A DNA stretch of 64,000 nt, taken from assembly GCA_002348705.1 (NCBI GenBank), contig DEAU01000010.1, positions 24,122 to 88,121 on the forward strand, given 5' to 3'. Of this stretch, positions 40,611 through 49,047 are shown piece by piece. Positions within the stretch are counted from its first letter, which is position 1. Each line of letters opens with the position of its first letter. Origin of the DNA: Candidatus Neomicrothrix sp. UBA2974. Lineage in GTDB: Bacteria > Actinomycetota > Acidimicrobiia > Acidimicrobiales > MedAcidi-G1. The position numbers and the translations under genes were made by a program. The notes beneath the pieces are model-generated. The model saw only the letters and a list, made by a program, of their open reading frames with translations, was not told where the DNA came from and ran no database searches.

Positions 40611-41681
40611 ATGACGGGTCTCTGGTGGGAGTACGTCCTCGTTTTCGGTGCGTCTGCGGTCGTATGCCTGATGCTCACACCGGTGGCCATTGCAGTCGCC
40701 ATCCGCATCGGTGTGCTCGACCGGCCGGGAGGCCACAAGGGCCACGAGTCGCCAACGCCCTATCTGGGTGGGGTTGCTATCGTCGTTGCCTTCTCGGCCT
40801 CAGTAGTGGTTGCAGCAGTTGCGCAACCGCCAGCGAGCGGACGTGACGAGTTGGTCATCGTCCTCGTTCTCGCGGTTGCGCTAGCCATTGTTGGCCTCGC
40901 CGATGACCTCTGGAATCTTTCACCCACCGTCAGGCTTGTCGCCGAAGTGCTCTGTGCCTTGCAGTTATGGCGCATGGACGCAGGGGTAACCGTCACTGGA
41001 GAGCCGGGGCTAGACGCGGCCTTGACCATCCTGTGGGTGGTTGGTATTACCAATGCATTCAACCTTTTGGACAACATGGATGGGCTTTCGGCGGGACAGG
41101 CGGCGATCTGTGCGACGACCATCTTTTCGGTGGCCGTGGCCAACGGCCAGTTCCTCGTGGCAGGGCTAGCTGTCGGCCTAGCCGGATGCGCCGTTGGTTT
41201 CCTTAGACACAATTTCCATCCGGCTCAGATCTACATGGGTGACGGAGGAGCGCTCTTTCTTGGATTCCTGATCTCCTACCTCGCCGTGAAGCTCCGCTTC
41301 GATAGCGATGTCTCTGAGTCGTTCCTTGTGCCAGTGATTGCCTGCGCAGTGCCAATTCTTGACACCACATTGGTCACTATTAGTCGGCTCTCAACGGGAC
41401 GAAGTCCTTTTGAAGGGGGGCAGGACCATGTGAGTCACAGGTTGGTCAAATCCGGCTTGTCGGTTCCTGTGGCTGTGGGTTCGACCTATTTCGCTTCGGC
41501 TTCAATCGGGGTGCTGTGCTTCGTGATCAGTCGCGTGGACTCGACCTCGGCATGGATCCTTGCCGGTCTTGTCGCCGTCACCCTGGTGTTAGGCGGTCTG
41601 CTTCTAGGGATGGTGCCCGTCTATCCGGAAAGTCGGCGGCGGCACTTCATGATCGGAGAGCGGTTACCGGAGACCGATTGA
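40611..41681 (+). CDS. WecA/MraY-family undecaprenyl-phosphate sugar-1-phosphate transferase
   Basis: It initiates glycan synthesis by loading a HexNAc-1-phosphate onto undecaprenyl phosphate. The product has 356 residues and about ten hydrophobic segments. HKGHESPTPYLGGVAI, the LADDLWNLSP (DD motif), FNLLDNMDGLSAGQ, FHPAQIYMGDGGALFLGFL and DHVSHRLVKSGLS are the five conserved loops of the family, including the catalytic aspartates and the HIHH-like C-terminal loop (here GGQDHVSHR). The window thus has both initiating families, this one and the WbaP type at 5148, which argues for two glycans. Confidence 0.9.
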   Translation: MTGLWWEYVLVFGASAVVCLMLTPVAIAVAIRIGVLDRPGGHKGHESPTPYLGGVAIVVAFSASVVVAAVAQPPASGRDELVIVLVLAVALAIVGLADDLWNLSPTVRLVAEVLCALQLWRMDAGVTVTGEPGLDAALTILWVVGITNAFNLLDNMDGLSAGQAAICATTIFSVAVANGQFLVAGLAVGLAGCAVGFLRHNFHPAQIYMGDGGALFLGFLISYLAVKLRFDSDVSESFLVPVIACAVPILDTTLVTISRLSTGRSPFEGGQDHVSHRLVKSGLSVPVAVGSTYFASASIGVLCFVISRVDSTSAWILAGLVAVTLVLGGLLLGMVPVYPESRRRHFMIGERLPETD

Positions 41682-41694
41682 TGAACTGAAATGT

Positions 41695-42648
41695 TCAGCC
41701 AGTTGGACGCTCCCAGGGCCGCGCTTCCTCGAACCAGTTCACTGTGGCCTCCAGTCCCTCTGCCAGCGAGGTCGGGAGAACATCAGGAAAGAGTTGCTGG
41801 AGGGTCGAAGCGTCTGCTTGGGACCGTGAAACATCACCGATTCGAAGGGGCTGATGCTGGATGGCGAGGCTCCGTCCGAGGATCCGTTCCAATTCGCCGA
41901 TTATTTCGAGCAGGCTGACGCTGGTCCCAAAGGCGAGGTTGACGGGGCTGGGGTGACTGGTCCGATCAAGGATGGCGCGAGCTAGGACATCGACCACGGT
42001 CGCCACGTAGGTGAAGTCTCGACTCTGGGTCCCGTCCCCGTGGACTGGAAGGGGGTCACCGCGGAAAGCAGCGGCAAGAAAAGAGGGAATGGCTGCTGCA
42101 TAGGCGTGGAGGGGAGGCTGCCGGGGGCCGAAAATGTTGAAAAATCGGAGAGCTAGGACGGGAAGGTCGTAGGCGTGGCCCCAGGCGAGGGTGTAGGACT
42201 CGGTCGCCAACTTGGTAGCGGCGTATGGGCTCACCGGTCTAGTTGCCAGATCCTCGTGCTTCGGAAGTGTCTGGTTTGCGCCATAGACCGAGGATGATGA
42301 GGCCACGATCACATGGAGTCCGCCAGCACGGCGGGAGGCTTCGAGAACTCTGAGCGTTCCAGTGGCGTTGACCTCGTGGGCGGCCACTGGATGAGCGACC
42401 GAGCGTGGGACCGAAGACCTGGCGGCGAGGTGCACAACGACATTTGCTCCCGCGAATGCCCGGTCAAGGAGATCGTCGTCGAGGATCGAACCTTCAAGCA
42501 GGGTGGTGTCGCAGCCGTTGAGGTTGTCGCGAAAACCGAAGGACAGGTCGTCGATTACCACAGTTTGGTTGACTTCCGGGAGCGTGCTGAGGTGTCGGAC
42601 CAAGTTGGAACCGACGAAACCGGCGCCGCCGGTGATGACGACCTTCAT
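41695..42648 (-). CDS. UDP-hexose 4-epimerase-like SDR (WbpP/GalE group)
   Basis: The product has 317 residues. GGAGFVGSNLVRHL binds NAD, ASSSSVYGAN and PVSPYAATKLATE provide the Ser, Tyr-x-x-x-Lys triad, FFNIFGPRQ and FTYVATVVDV follow. These are features of UDP-GlcNAc/UDP-Glc 4-epimerases. It is the only minus-strand gene between 22.6 and 63 kb, convergent with the WecA-like gene and divergent from the heptose isomerase, so it is expressed separately. Its product would supply a Gal/GalNAc-type donor. Confidence 0.82.
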   Translation of the reverse strand: MKVVITGGAGFVGSNLVRHLSTLPEVNQTVVIDDLSFGFRDNLNGCDTTLLEGSILDDDLLDRAFAGANVVVHLAARSSVPRSVAHPVAAHEVNATGTLRVLEASRRAGGLHVIVASSSSVYGANQTLPKHEDLATRPVSPYAATKLATESYTLAWGHAYDLPVLALRFFNIFGPRQPPLHAYAAAIPSFLAAAFRGDPLPVHGDGTQSRDFTYVATVVDVLARAILDRTSHPSPVNLAFGTSVSLLEIIGELERILGRSLAIQHQPLRIGDVSRSQADASTLQQLFPDVLPTSLAEGLEATVNWFEEARPWERPTG

Positions 42649-42801
42649 CGGGATTTATTCGTTATCTGAGTAGTGGTTTTCATCTTCAGGTCCGCCATCG
42701 ACTTGTTGGTCTAGACCGGAGGCTAGCCAGCACTGTGGACGTCACGGACAGCGTGCGGTCTGGTTGTGCCCGGTGCCCGGTCGTCGACACCGGGCCGCTG
42801 G

Positions 42802-42807
42802 TACGGT
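42802..42807 (+). promoter_or_regulatory. Promoter -10 (TACGGT) upstream of the heptose operon
   Basis: TACGGT would start transcription near 42814, leaving a ~38-nt leader before ATG 42852. A TTG stands exactly six bases downstream, which mimics the leaderless arrangement, but it is out of frame with the gene. Confidence 0.4.
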
Positions 42808-42851
42808 TGCGGATTGAGCCTCGCCGACCAAGGGACTGGCGGATTAGACGC

Positions 42852-43415
42852 ATGGACTCCTTCTTCTCCCGATACTTCGACGGACTCTCCGAGTTGATCG
42901 CAGGTGTGGATCACAACGACCTTGATGCCGTAGTAGATCTCCTCGAGGCGACGGACACCAGGGGCGGCAAAGTTCTCCTCGCCGGCAACGGTGGTAGCGC
43001 AGCCATAGTGAACCACGTCACAGTCGATCTTTTGAAAGCCGCCGGAATTCGTGCCCTCAACTTCAATGAGTCCAGTCTGGTTACCTGCTTTGCCAACGAT
43101 TACGGCTATGACCAGTGGGTCGCTGAGTCTCTGCGCCTACATGCCGACCCCGGAGACCTAGTCGTCCTCCTTAGCAGTAGTGGCGAATCGGACAACATTG
43201 TGAACGCCGCTCGGGCGGCTAAAGATCTGGGTCTGAGCCTGATCGTCTTGTCGGGGTTCGATTCGGACAACAGGCTTCGTCCTCTCGGCGACGTGAGCCT
43301 CTGGGTAGACAGCCGGTCATACAACCACGTTGAAAACAGTCACCAAGTTTGGTTGCTAGCAGCGGTTGATCGACTCATAGCGTCGCGCCGTGGAGAATCG
43401 GCGGTCGACGAGTGA
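42852..43415 (+). CDS. gmhA: SIS-domain sedoheptulose-7-phosphate isomerase
   Basis: It converts sedoheptulose 7-phosphate to D-glycero-D-manno-heptose 7-phosphate, the first step of activated heptose synthesis. The product has 187 residues, the GmhA size. VLLAGNGGSAAIVNHVTVDLL holds the phosphate loop and zinc/active-site His; the usual catalytic Glu in HFxxE is Asp here. VVLLSSSGESDNIVNAARAAKDLGL is the second phosphate-binding loop (SGxSxN). ATG 42852 is chosen because it begins the family N-terminus; the frame is open about 39 codons upstream without a better start. Kinase, phosphatase and nucleotidyltransferase of the same pathway lie at 50947 and 52218. Confidence 0.72.
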   Translation: MDSFFSRYFDGLSELIAGVDHNDLDAVVDLLEATDTRGGKVLLAGNGGSAAIVNHVTVDLLKAAGIRALNFNESSLVTCFANDYGYDQWVAESLRLHADPGDLVVLLSSSGESDNIVNAARAAKDLGLSLIVLSGFDSDNRLRPLGDVSLWVDSRSYNHVENSHQVWLLAAVDRLIASRRGESAVDE

Positions 43416-44446
43416 GGGTCCTTGTTACCGGAAACCTCGGCTATATCGGAACGGTTCTAGTGCCTTATCTCATGGAACGTGGACACCAGGTACGAGGGCT
43501 AGACGTGGGTTACTTTGCCGACTGCCTTTTGGAGCCGGCGACGGAACTAGCCGATCAGCGCTGGCGAGATATCCGGGACGTCGAAATTGGTGACCTTGAA
43601 GGGATGGAGGCAGTAATCCACTTAGCAGGGCTGTCAAACGATCCGCTGGGTGAGTTTGACACTTCGCTGACAGAGGAAATCAATTTGGTTGGGACCATCC
43701 GGCTCTCCGAGATGGCCCGTCAGGCTGGAGTTCGACGATTTGTCTACGCATCCTCACAGTCGATGTACGGCATTTCTGAGACAGATGAGGAACTAGACGA
43801 GGATCAGAGCATCAAGAACCCGCTGACCGCCTATGCGCGCACCAAGTGGGAAGCCGAGGTGGCTCTGATGTCCGACCGTCGGGCCGGTTTCGAAGTTACG
43901 GCGATGCGGCCTTCCACGGTCTTTGGGAGCAGCGCCCGTCTTCGATGCGACATCGTTTTCAACAATCTGGTGGCCTCCGCCTATACGTCGGGAGCCATCG
44001 AGGTGAAGAGTGACGGCACTCCGCGGCGTCCAGCCATCCACGTTCGAGATGCGTGTTCGGCCTTTGCCGCCGGCCTAGAGGCACCAGCCAGTCTGGTTGA
44101 TGGCCGCGCTTTCAATGTGGGCGTCAGCGGCGGAAACCACACGATCCGGGAACTGGCCGACACTGCGGGCGAGGTGGTTCAGGGAAGCAAGGTCGTATAC
44201 ACGGGCGAGCACGGCAGTGACTCGAGAACCTACTCCGTGAGCTTTTCGCGGATTCTTTCTGACCTTGGTGACTATTACCGGCCGGAATGGAGCTTGACCA
44301 ATGGTGGCCAGGACCTCTGTCGCTTCTTTGATCGAGTGGAGTTCAATCTGGAAACTTTTGTCGGTTCAACGTGCAATCGGCTGCGCCGGCTCGAGGAGTT
44401 GGCGTCGACGGGACGGCTAGCCGATGACCTTCGTCGGGTGGACTGA
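43412..44446 (+). CDS. NAD-dependent sugar epimerase/dehydratase (SDR), paralogue of 47182
   Basis: The product has 344 residues. VTGNLGYIGTVLVPYL is the NAD loop, VIHLAGLSNDPLG is distinctive, SSQSMYGIS and AYARTKWEAE make the Ser and Tyr-x-x-x-Lys site. A C-terminal helical tail (ETFVGSTCNRLRRLEELAS) is shared with the gene at 47182, showing that the two are paralogues. Similar SDRs occur beside C-methyltransferases and RmlC-like epimerases in actinobacterial glycan clusters. It starts at GTG 43412 overlapping the gmhA stop, so it may act on an activated heptose. Confidence 0.8.
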   Translation: MRVLVTGNLGYIGTVLVPYLMERGHQVRGLDVGYFADCLLEPATELADQRWRDIRDVEIGDLEGMEAVIHLAGLSNDPLGEFDTSLTEEINLVGTIRLSEMARQAGVRRFVYASSQSMYGISETDEELDEDQSIKNPLTAYARTKWEAEVALMSDRRAGFEVTAMRPSTVFGSSARLRCDIVFNNLVASAYTSGAIEVKSDGTPRRPAIHVRDACSAFAAGLEAPASLVDGRAFNVGVSGGNHTIRELADTAGEVVQGSKVVYTGEHGSDSRTYSVSFSRILSDLGDYYRPEWSLTNGGQDLCRFFDRVEFNLETFVGSTCNRLRRLEELASTGRLADDLRRVD

Positions 44447-44447
44447 G

Positions 44448-45725
44448 GTGCGGGTCGTGGTCGACGATGTTTTTGAGATCGAGTCTGACTGCAGGACTTG
44501 CGGGTCATCCGATCTGTTACCCGTGCTCGACCTCGGCGATCAACCCCCAGCCAACAGTCTCCGTTCAGATCCCGCGGAAGACCTGGTCGCTGTTCCCCTC
44601 AACCTTGTGTTCTGCGGGAAGTGTCGGGTGCCCCAGTTGACAGCCACCGTGGATCCGGTGGAATTATTCGCGCGCTATGTCTGGGTCACCGGAACGGCGC
44701 AGGCCACTCGTGCCTACAGCCACACGTTTAGGGATCAAATCGTCACTGCTCATGGCGATGCCGGAGACGCGAAGAGGTTTCTGGTCGAGGTGGCTAGCAA
44801 CGATGGAACATTCCTCCGAAGATTCCAGGAATCTGGGTGGAAGGTTCTCGGTGTAGATCCGGCGCAGAACATAGTCGACGAGGCGGTCACGTCTGGAGTG
44901 CCAACTCGCTGCGATTTCTTCGATCTTGGTGTAGCGGAGGAGATCGAGAGGGAGCATGGCCTAGCTGACGTTGTGGTGGCGCGCAACGTGATACCCCATG
45001 CGAAGGCCATTCGATCGATCATGGAGGGAATCGCAGCTCTTATCGGCGATAGAGGGATTGCAGCAATTGAATTCCATTCAGCAAATCGAATCGTCGAGGA
45101 GCTGCATTACGACTCGATCTACCACGAGCACCTCTTCTACTTCTCGCTCACAACTCTCTCTGCGCTTTGCGAGCGTTACGGTCTGTTGGCCTTCGACGTC
45201 TTTGACAGTCCGATCAGTGGGGGATCGCGTGTTCTTCTCCTTTCCTTTGGTGAACGAGAGGAGACTGAGGCGCTCCGCAGCGCATTAGCGGAGGAAGCGG
45301 AGTCGGGTGTGTGCGACTACGGAACATGGACCAGGTTCGGTGAAGCGTCAAAGTGTCATGCCGCGGCCCTTGCTGAGGCCGTGCGTGAGCTGGCCGTTAC
45401 TGGCCCTGTCGTGGGCTATGGAGCGTCGGCGAGGAGCTCGACCATGATGAACTTTGCCGGTATCAACGTCGACGAGGTAGTGGCGGTTATCGATCAGAAT
45501 CCCGGCAAGCAGGGGTTGTACACGCCTGGTACCGACATCCCGATTGTCTCGAGGGCCGAGGGACTCTCGATGCTGGGAGACGATGGAGGGGTTCTTCTCC
45601 TAGCGTGGAACTTCGCCGACGAGATCCTCGAAGGGTTACGTGCAGACGGAATCCGGTGCGACGTGCTGGTTCCTCTGCCGGGTGACATGCGGACGATTCG
45701 GGAGGGCGACGAGTGGAGGTCTTGA
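44448..45725 (+). CDS. NDP-sugar C-methyltransferase (zinc-finger type), paralogue of 25735
   Basis: The product has about 425 residues from GTG 44448. Zinc-binding CRTCGS and CGKCRVPQ, a SAM domain with VEVASNDGTFLRRF, YHEHLFYFSLTTLSALCERYG and the C-terminal VVGYGASARSSTMMNFAG give the same three-domain architecture as the gene at 25735. In this family the His-Glu-His stretch and following Tyr abstract a proton next to a ketone, giving a C-methyl branch. It sits between an SDR and an RmlC-like epimerase, so the pathway likely includes keto formation, C-methylation, epimerisation and reduction. Confidence 0.87.
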   Translation: MRVVVDDVFEIESDCRTCGSSDLLPVLDLGDQPPANSLRSDPAEDLVAVPLNLVFCGKCRVPQLTATVDPVELFARYVWVTGTAQATRAYSHTFRDQIVTAHGDAGDAKRFLVEVASNDGTFLRRFQESGWKVLGVDPAQNIVDEAVTSGVPTRCDFFDLGVAEEIEREHGLADVVVARNVIPHAKAIRSIMEGIAALIGDRGIAAIEFHSANRIVEELHYDSIYHEHLFYFSLTTLSALCERYGLLAFDVFDSPISGGSRVLLLSFGEREETEALRSALAEEAESGVCDYGTWTRFGEASKCHAAALAEAVRELAVTGPVVGYGASARSSTMMNFAGINVDEVVAVIDQNPGKQGLYTPGTDIPIVSRAEGLSMLGDDGGVLLLAWNFADEILEGLRADGIRCDVLVPLPGDMRTIREGDEWRS

Positions 45726-46252
45726 CAACCGCTCTTGCCGGAGTGCACCTGGTCAGACCCGTCGTCTATGCCGATCAAAGAGGCGAGTTCTGGCGGTCCT
45801 TCTGTCGGGACACGTTGGCCGAGTCAGGGCTCGAATTCGAGGTCCTCCAGAGCAACATCTCGATCAATCGGAGCCGGCACACCCTCCGCGGCTTTCACTT
45901 CCAGCGGCCACCCTCGACCGAACAGAAAATCCTTACTGTGGTCGCCGGAGCCGCTTATGTCGTAATTGTTGACGTACGGCCGGACTCGCCTACCTTCCTT
46001 GACCACATAGCGGAGTCCATCGAGCCGGGTGATCGCCGGTCGGTGGTGATCGCTGCCGGGTGTGCAACCGGCTTTCTTACCTTGGCCGATGACACGCTCG
46101 TTCATTACCAAATGGGAGACGTTTATCGGCCGGAGAGCTACGCGGGATTCCGCTACGACGACCTAGCGGTCGGTGTCGACTGGCCTGCTAAGCCAGCGGT
46201 AATTTCCGACCGGGACGCGTCCTTTCCTCCGCTCGATCCGGCGTCGCCGTGA
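45713..46252 (+). CDS. RmlC-family nucleotide-sugar 3,5-epimerase
   Basis: The product has 179 residues, standard for the cupin epimerases. The N-terminal ALAGVHLVRPVVYADQRGEFWRSF, then RHTLRGFHFQRP (His base of the catalytic dyad), EQKILTVVAGAAYVVIVDVR and VHYQMGDVYRPESYAGFRYDD (Tyr acid and Asp of the dyad) are all present. No rmlA, rmlB or rmlD neighbours it, so it is probably not making dTDP-rhamnose. Epimerases of this type also act on GDP-heptose in Campylobacter (DdahB group), which fits the surrounding heptose genes. The GTG start overlaps the methyltransferase stop by 13 bases. Confidence 0.85.
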   Translation: MEVLTTALAGVHLVRPVVYADQRGEFWRSFCRDTLAESGLEFEVLQSNISINRSRHTLRGFHFQRPPSTEQKILTVVAGAAYVVIVDVRPDSPTFLDHIAESIEPGDRRSVVIAAGCATGFLTLADDTLVHYQMGDVYRPESYAGFRYDDLAVGVDWPAKPAVISDRDASFPPLDPASP

Positions 46253-47157
46253 ACGTCTTGGTTGTTGGCGCTAGCGGCTTTATTGGTTGCCATGTGGTTC
46301 GGGCCCTAAAGGCCGCGGGTCATTTCGTGCTAGGGACCAGTCGCGATGGGAGCTCGGGTTCGCTGGCTTACCGACTAGGGGACCCGTTTCCCGCTGCGGT
46401 GGAGGAGGCCGAGCTGGAAGCCGTGATCGATCTCGCTTGGGATGGAATCCCTGACTTTGGTTCCGCGCAGTGTGCGGCAAACGTGATGGCTCAGAAAGAT
46501 TTTTTGGAACAGGTGGCACATCTGGGCGTCCGTCGTCTGGTGATCGCCGGTACATGTCGCGAGTACGGAAATGCCGTCGGAGTCGCGTCCGGGGAGGCGA
46601 GACCGGTCGACGACTTCGGAAGGGCGAAAAATGAGGTACACGGGATTGCGGCGACAAATTGTCGGGATGCCGGAGTCGGTCTGACTTGGTTGCGGATTTT
46701 CTACGCGTATGGATCCGGGCAACGGTCAGGAAGCCTCCTCCCGATGGTGCTTGAGGATCTCTTGGCAGGCCGCGAACCCCGTGTTCGGGACCGGACCGCC
46801 TTGCACGACTTCGTTGACGTCGGAGACGTGGCTGCAGCGTTCGTAGAATCGCTGGGCTCTGGGCGTGACCATGACGTTCTGGACGTGGGATCCGGTCGAT
46901 CAATAGATGTCGGTACCGTCGTGGAAGTCGCGCGGAGGATCGTAGCCGGAGATGATTCGTCCGCTGAAACCTATGGCAGGGAGCTGGACCAGAGCGATCA
47001 GACGATCTGCGCCGATGTCGATCGGACTAAGCGGCTGATTGGATGGCGCCCGACTGTCGATATTGAGGCGGGGATTCGGCGGATGGCCGGAGAATGGGGA
47101 CTGGGGGATGCGAGACTTTCCGGTGCCGACAGAAGGAAGTCGGGAGCTTCAGGATGA
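46249..47157 (+). CDS. SDR-family sugar reductase/epimerase with Phe at the catalytic Tyr position
   Basis: The product has 302 residues. VVGASGFIGCHVVRAL is the NAD(P) loop, IAGTCREYGN carries the conserved Thr, and the next active-site segment reads DDFGRAKNEV where YxxxK is expected, so the catalytic Tyr is Phe (codon TTC) while Lys remains. TALHDFVDVGDVAAAFV follows. This length and the GTCxEYG motif resemble CDP-abequose/paratose-synthase-like reductases. It may be an inactive or altered enzyme, or use a different acid. It directly follows the RmlC-like epimerase (4-base overlap), where a 4-keto reductase would be expected. Confidence 0.7.
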   Translation: MNVLVVGASGFIGCHVVRALKAAGHFVLGTSRDGSSGSLAYRLGDPFPAAVEEAELEAVIDLAWDGIPDFGSAQCAANVMAQKDFLEQVAHLGVRRLVIAGTCREYGNAVGVASGEARPVDDFGRAKNEVHGIAATNCRDAGVGLTWLRIFYAYGSGQRSGSLLPMVLEDLLAGREPRVRDRTALHDFVDVGDVAAAFVESLGSGRDHDVLDVGSGRSIDVGTVVEVARRIVAGDDSSAETYGRELDQSDQTICADVDRTKRLIGWRPTVDIEAGIRRMAGEWGLGDARLSGADRRKSGASG

Positions 47158-47181
47158 CAGGATCAGATATCAGGTGAATGG

Positions 47182-48261
47182 ATGACGGGCCAGCGTGTCC
47201 TCCTCGTGGGATCACAGGGCTATTTGGGGAGCCGGCTGGCTGACTTCCTGCTGGATCACGGCTATGACTGCCATGGTGTTGACACGGGCTTCTTCCGTGA
47301 CGGCCTTCTTTACGAGCCGGCGCAGTTGCCGATGCTTGATGGAGAAGCTAGGACTTTGAGTGAGGACGATATTAAGGGTTTTGACGTGGTGGTCCAGCTC
47401 GCTGGAATCTCGAATGATCCCTTAGGAGGCCTTTCTCCCGAAGGTATCTACGGGCCGACTAGGCATTATGCGGTTGAAATCGCGCGGCTATGCAAGTTGT
47501 TCGGGGTTCGGTATTTGTTCCCTTCGAGTTGCTCGGTGTATGGCATCGCCGGTTCTGTAGTCGACGAAGAGAGCCCGGTGAATCCCCGGACTCCTTACTC
47601 GGTCAACAAGGTCCAGATAGAGGAGGATCTGGCCGAGCTGGCTGACGAATCGTTCTCGCCGATCGCCCTCAGACTGGCAACAGTCTTTGGAGCATCCCCG
47701 CGTATTCGCTTCGACGTGGTGGTCAACATGCTCTGTGGCATGGCGATCTCGCAACGGCGCGTGATCCTCAACTCTGACGGCTCAGCCTGGCGCCCACACG
47801 TCGATATCGAAGATGTCTGTGAGGCATTCAGATGCTGTATCGATTGGGATTACGACGAAGGCAGGCTTCTCGTTCTCAACATTGGGAGGGACGACAACAA
47901 CTGGAAGATACTGGACTTGGCAAAGCTGATTCAGTCCCGAGTTCCCGGCTGTGAACTCAGTTATCTGGCTTCGCGTGATGGAAAAAAGTCTGACGACCTA
48001 GTTAGAGACCGAAAGGTCGTCGACGGGGTGGACGAGCGCACCTATCGGGTCGCTTTCGGCCGGGCCCATGATTCGATTCCGGGCTACCAGGCGGTGTGGA
48101 ATGTCGAATCAGGCGTAGATCGACTCTTGGCTGAGTTCGACAGACTTAGTCTGGACGAGGCCACCTTCCACCGTCGGGTCTTCTATCGTCTCCAGCAACT
48201 TGAGATGCTCTATGAAATTGGCCAACTGGACGATCAACTCCAGTTGGTAAGGGCTGATTGA
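47182..48261 (+). CDS. NAD-dependent sugar epimerase/dehydratase (SDR), paralogue of 43412
   Basis: The product has 359 residues. VGSQGYLGSRLADFL binds NAD; VQLAGISNDPLGGL matches the same motif in the gene at 43412; SSCSVYGIAG and PYSVNKVQIEE give the Ser and Tyr-x-x-x-Lys site; the C-terminal HRRVFYRLQQLEML tail is also shared. ATG 47182 is the start, after a 24-base gap. The pair of paralogues bracketing C-methyltransferase, epimerase and reductase suggests sequential or alternative steps on one sugar. Confidence 0.8.
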   Translation: MTGQRVLLVGSQGYLGSRLADFLLDHGYDCHGVDTGFFRDGLLYEPAQLPMLDGEARTLSEDDIKGFDVVVQLAGISNDPLGGLSPEGIYGPTRHYAVEIARLCKLFGVRYLFPSSCSVYGIAGSVVDEESPVNPRTPYSVNKVQIEEDLAELADESFSPIALRLATVFGASPRIRFDVVVNMLCGMAISQRRVILNSDGSAWRPHVDIEDVCEAFRCCIDWDYDEGRLLVLNIGRDDNNWKILDLAKLIQSRVPGCELSYLASRDGKKSDDLVRDRKVVDGVDERTYRVAFGRAHDSIPGYQAVWNVESGVDRLLAEFDRLSLDEATFHRRVFYRLQQLEMLYEIGQLDDQLQLVRAD

Positions 48262-48264
48262 TCG

Positions 48265-49047
48265 ATGAGAATTCTTCTCCTGGCCGACAATTGGGTTGGC
48301 CTTCAGGTGACACGGCACCTACGGGATCTCGGTGAGGATGTTGTTGGTCTTTACCTTCATCCACCTGAGGGTCAGAATTTGGGCGAGGAAATCGCAGCAG
48401 CCTCTGGGCTATCGGAGACCGAGGTTCATGTCGCCGGTGCGCACTGGTCTGACCAAGATCTCGAGTTGGTCCGCAAGCTTGCTCCTGACATAGTCCTTGT
48501 GGTCTTTTGGGCCCACATCCTCCCTGCTGAGTTCTTATCCATTCCATCTCGCTGTTGCGTCAACCTCCACCTGTCGTATCTGCCCTACAACCGAGGGAAG
48601 AAGCCGAACGTCTGGCCGATCCTCGACGGAACTCCTGCTGGAGTCTCGATCCATGTGATTGACGAGGGCATCGATTCTGGGCCGATCCTTGCCAGACGAC
48701 AGGTTGATGTCCAGCCGACAGACACGGCCGAGACCTTGTATCGGCGTCTGCTAGTCGAGATTGAGGACCTCTTCCGCGAGTCTTGGCCGGGGATTCGTGA
48801 CGGCGGCTTAATGCCGCTGGTCCAGGAACCGGGTTCCGGCACCTTCCACCTTGATCGGGAGATGGCCGCCCATGAGGTGATCAATCTCAATGAGATGTAT
48901 CTGGGGGCAGACCTTCTCAACCTCCTTCGCGCCCGGACCTTTCGTCCTTACCCGTCGGCGTATTTCCTTCACGAAGGACGTCGAATTTATGTCCGGATCG
49001 ACTTGGAGATTGAGGACGAGGTTGACGGGCAGGAGGTGTCGCAGTGA
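48265..49047 (+). CDS. Sugar N-formyltransferase
   Basis: The product has 260 residues. The formyltransferase core shows VVFWAHILPAEFLSIPS, VNLHLSYLPYNRGKKPNVWPI and SIHVIDEGIDSGPILARRQV, containing the catalytic Asn-His-Asp triad (N and H of NLH, D of EGIDSG). The family transfers formyl from N10-formyl-tetrahydrofolate to an amino sugar, as in VioF, WbkC and FdtF. It lacks the tRNA-binding C-terminal domain of Fmt. It overlaps the DegT aminotransferase by 4 bases, so together they should make a 4-formamido sugar. Confidence 0.88.
   Translation: MRILLLADNWVGLQVTRHLRDLGEDVVGLYLHPPEGQNLGEEIAAASGLSETEVHVAGAHWSDQDLELVRKLAPDIVLVVFWAHILPAEFLSIPSRCCVNLHLSYLPYNRGKKPNVWPILDGTPAGVSIHVIDEGIDSGPILARRQVDVQPTDTAETLYRRLLVEIEDLFRESWPGIRDGGLMPLVQEPGSGTFHLDREMAAHEVINLNEMYLGADLLNLLRARTFRPYPSAYFLHEGRRIYVRIDLEIEDEVDGQEVSQ

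Noticed and set aside
42814..42897. TTG-initiated leader ORF upstream of and overlapping gmhA
   Set aside because: The TTG is at the right distance from TACGGT, but the frame overlaps gmhA out of phase and nothing else supports translation.
45713..46252. dTDP-rhamnose synthesis (RmlC)
   Set aside because: No RmlA, RmlB or RmlD accompanies it; a single RmlC-like gene does not make a rhamnose operon.
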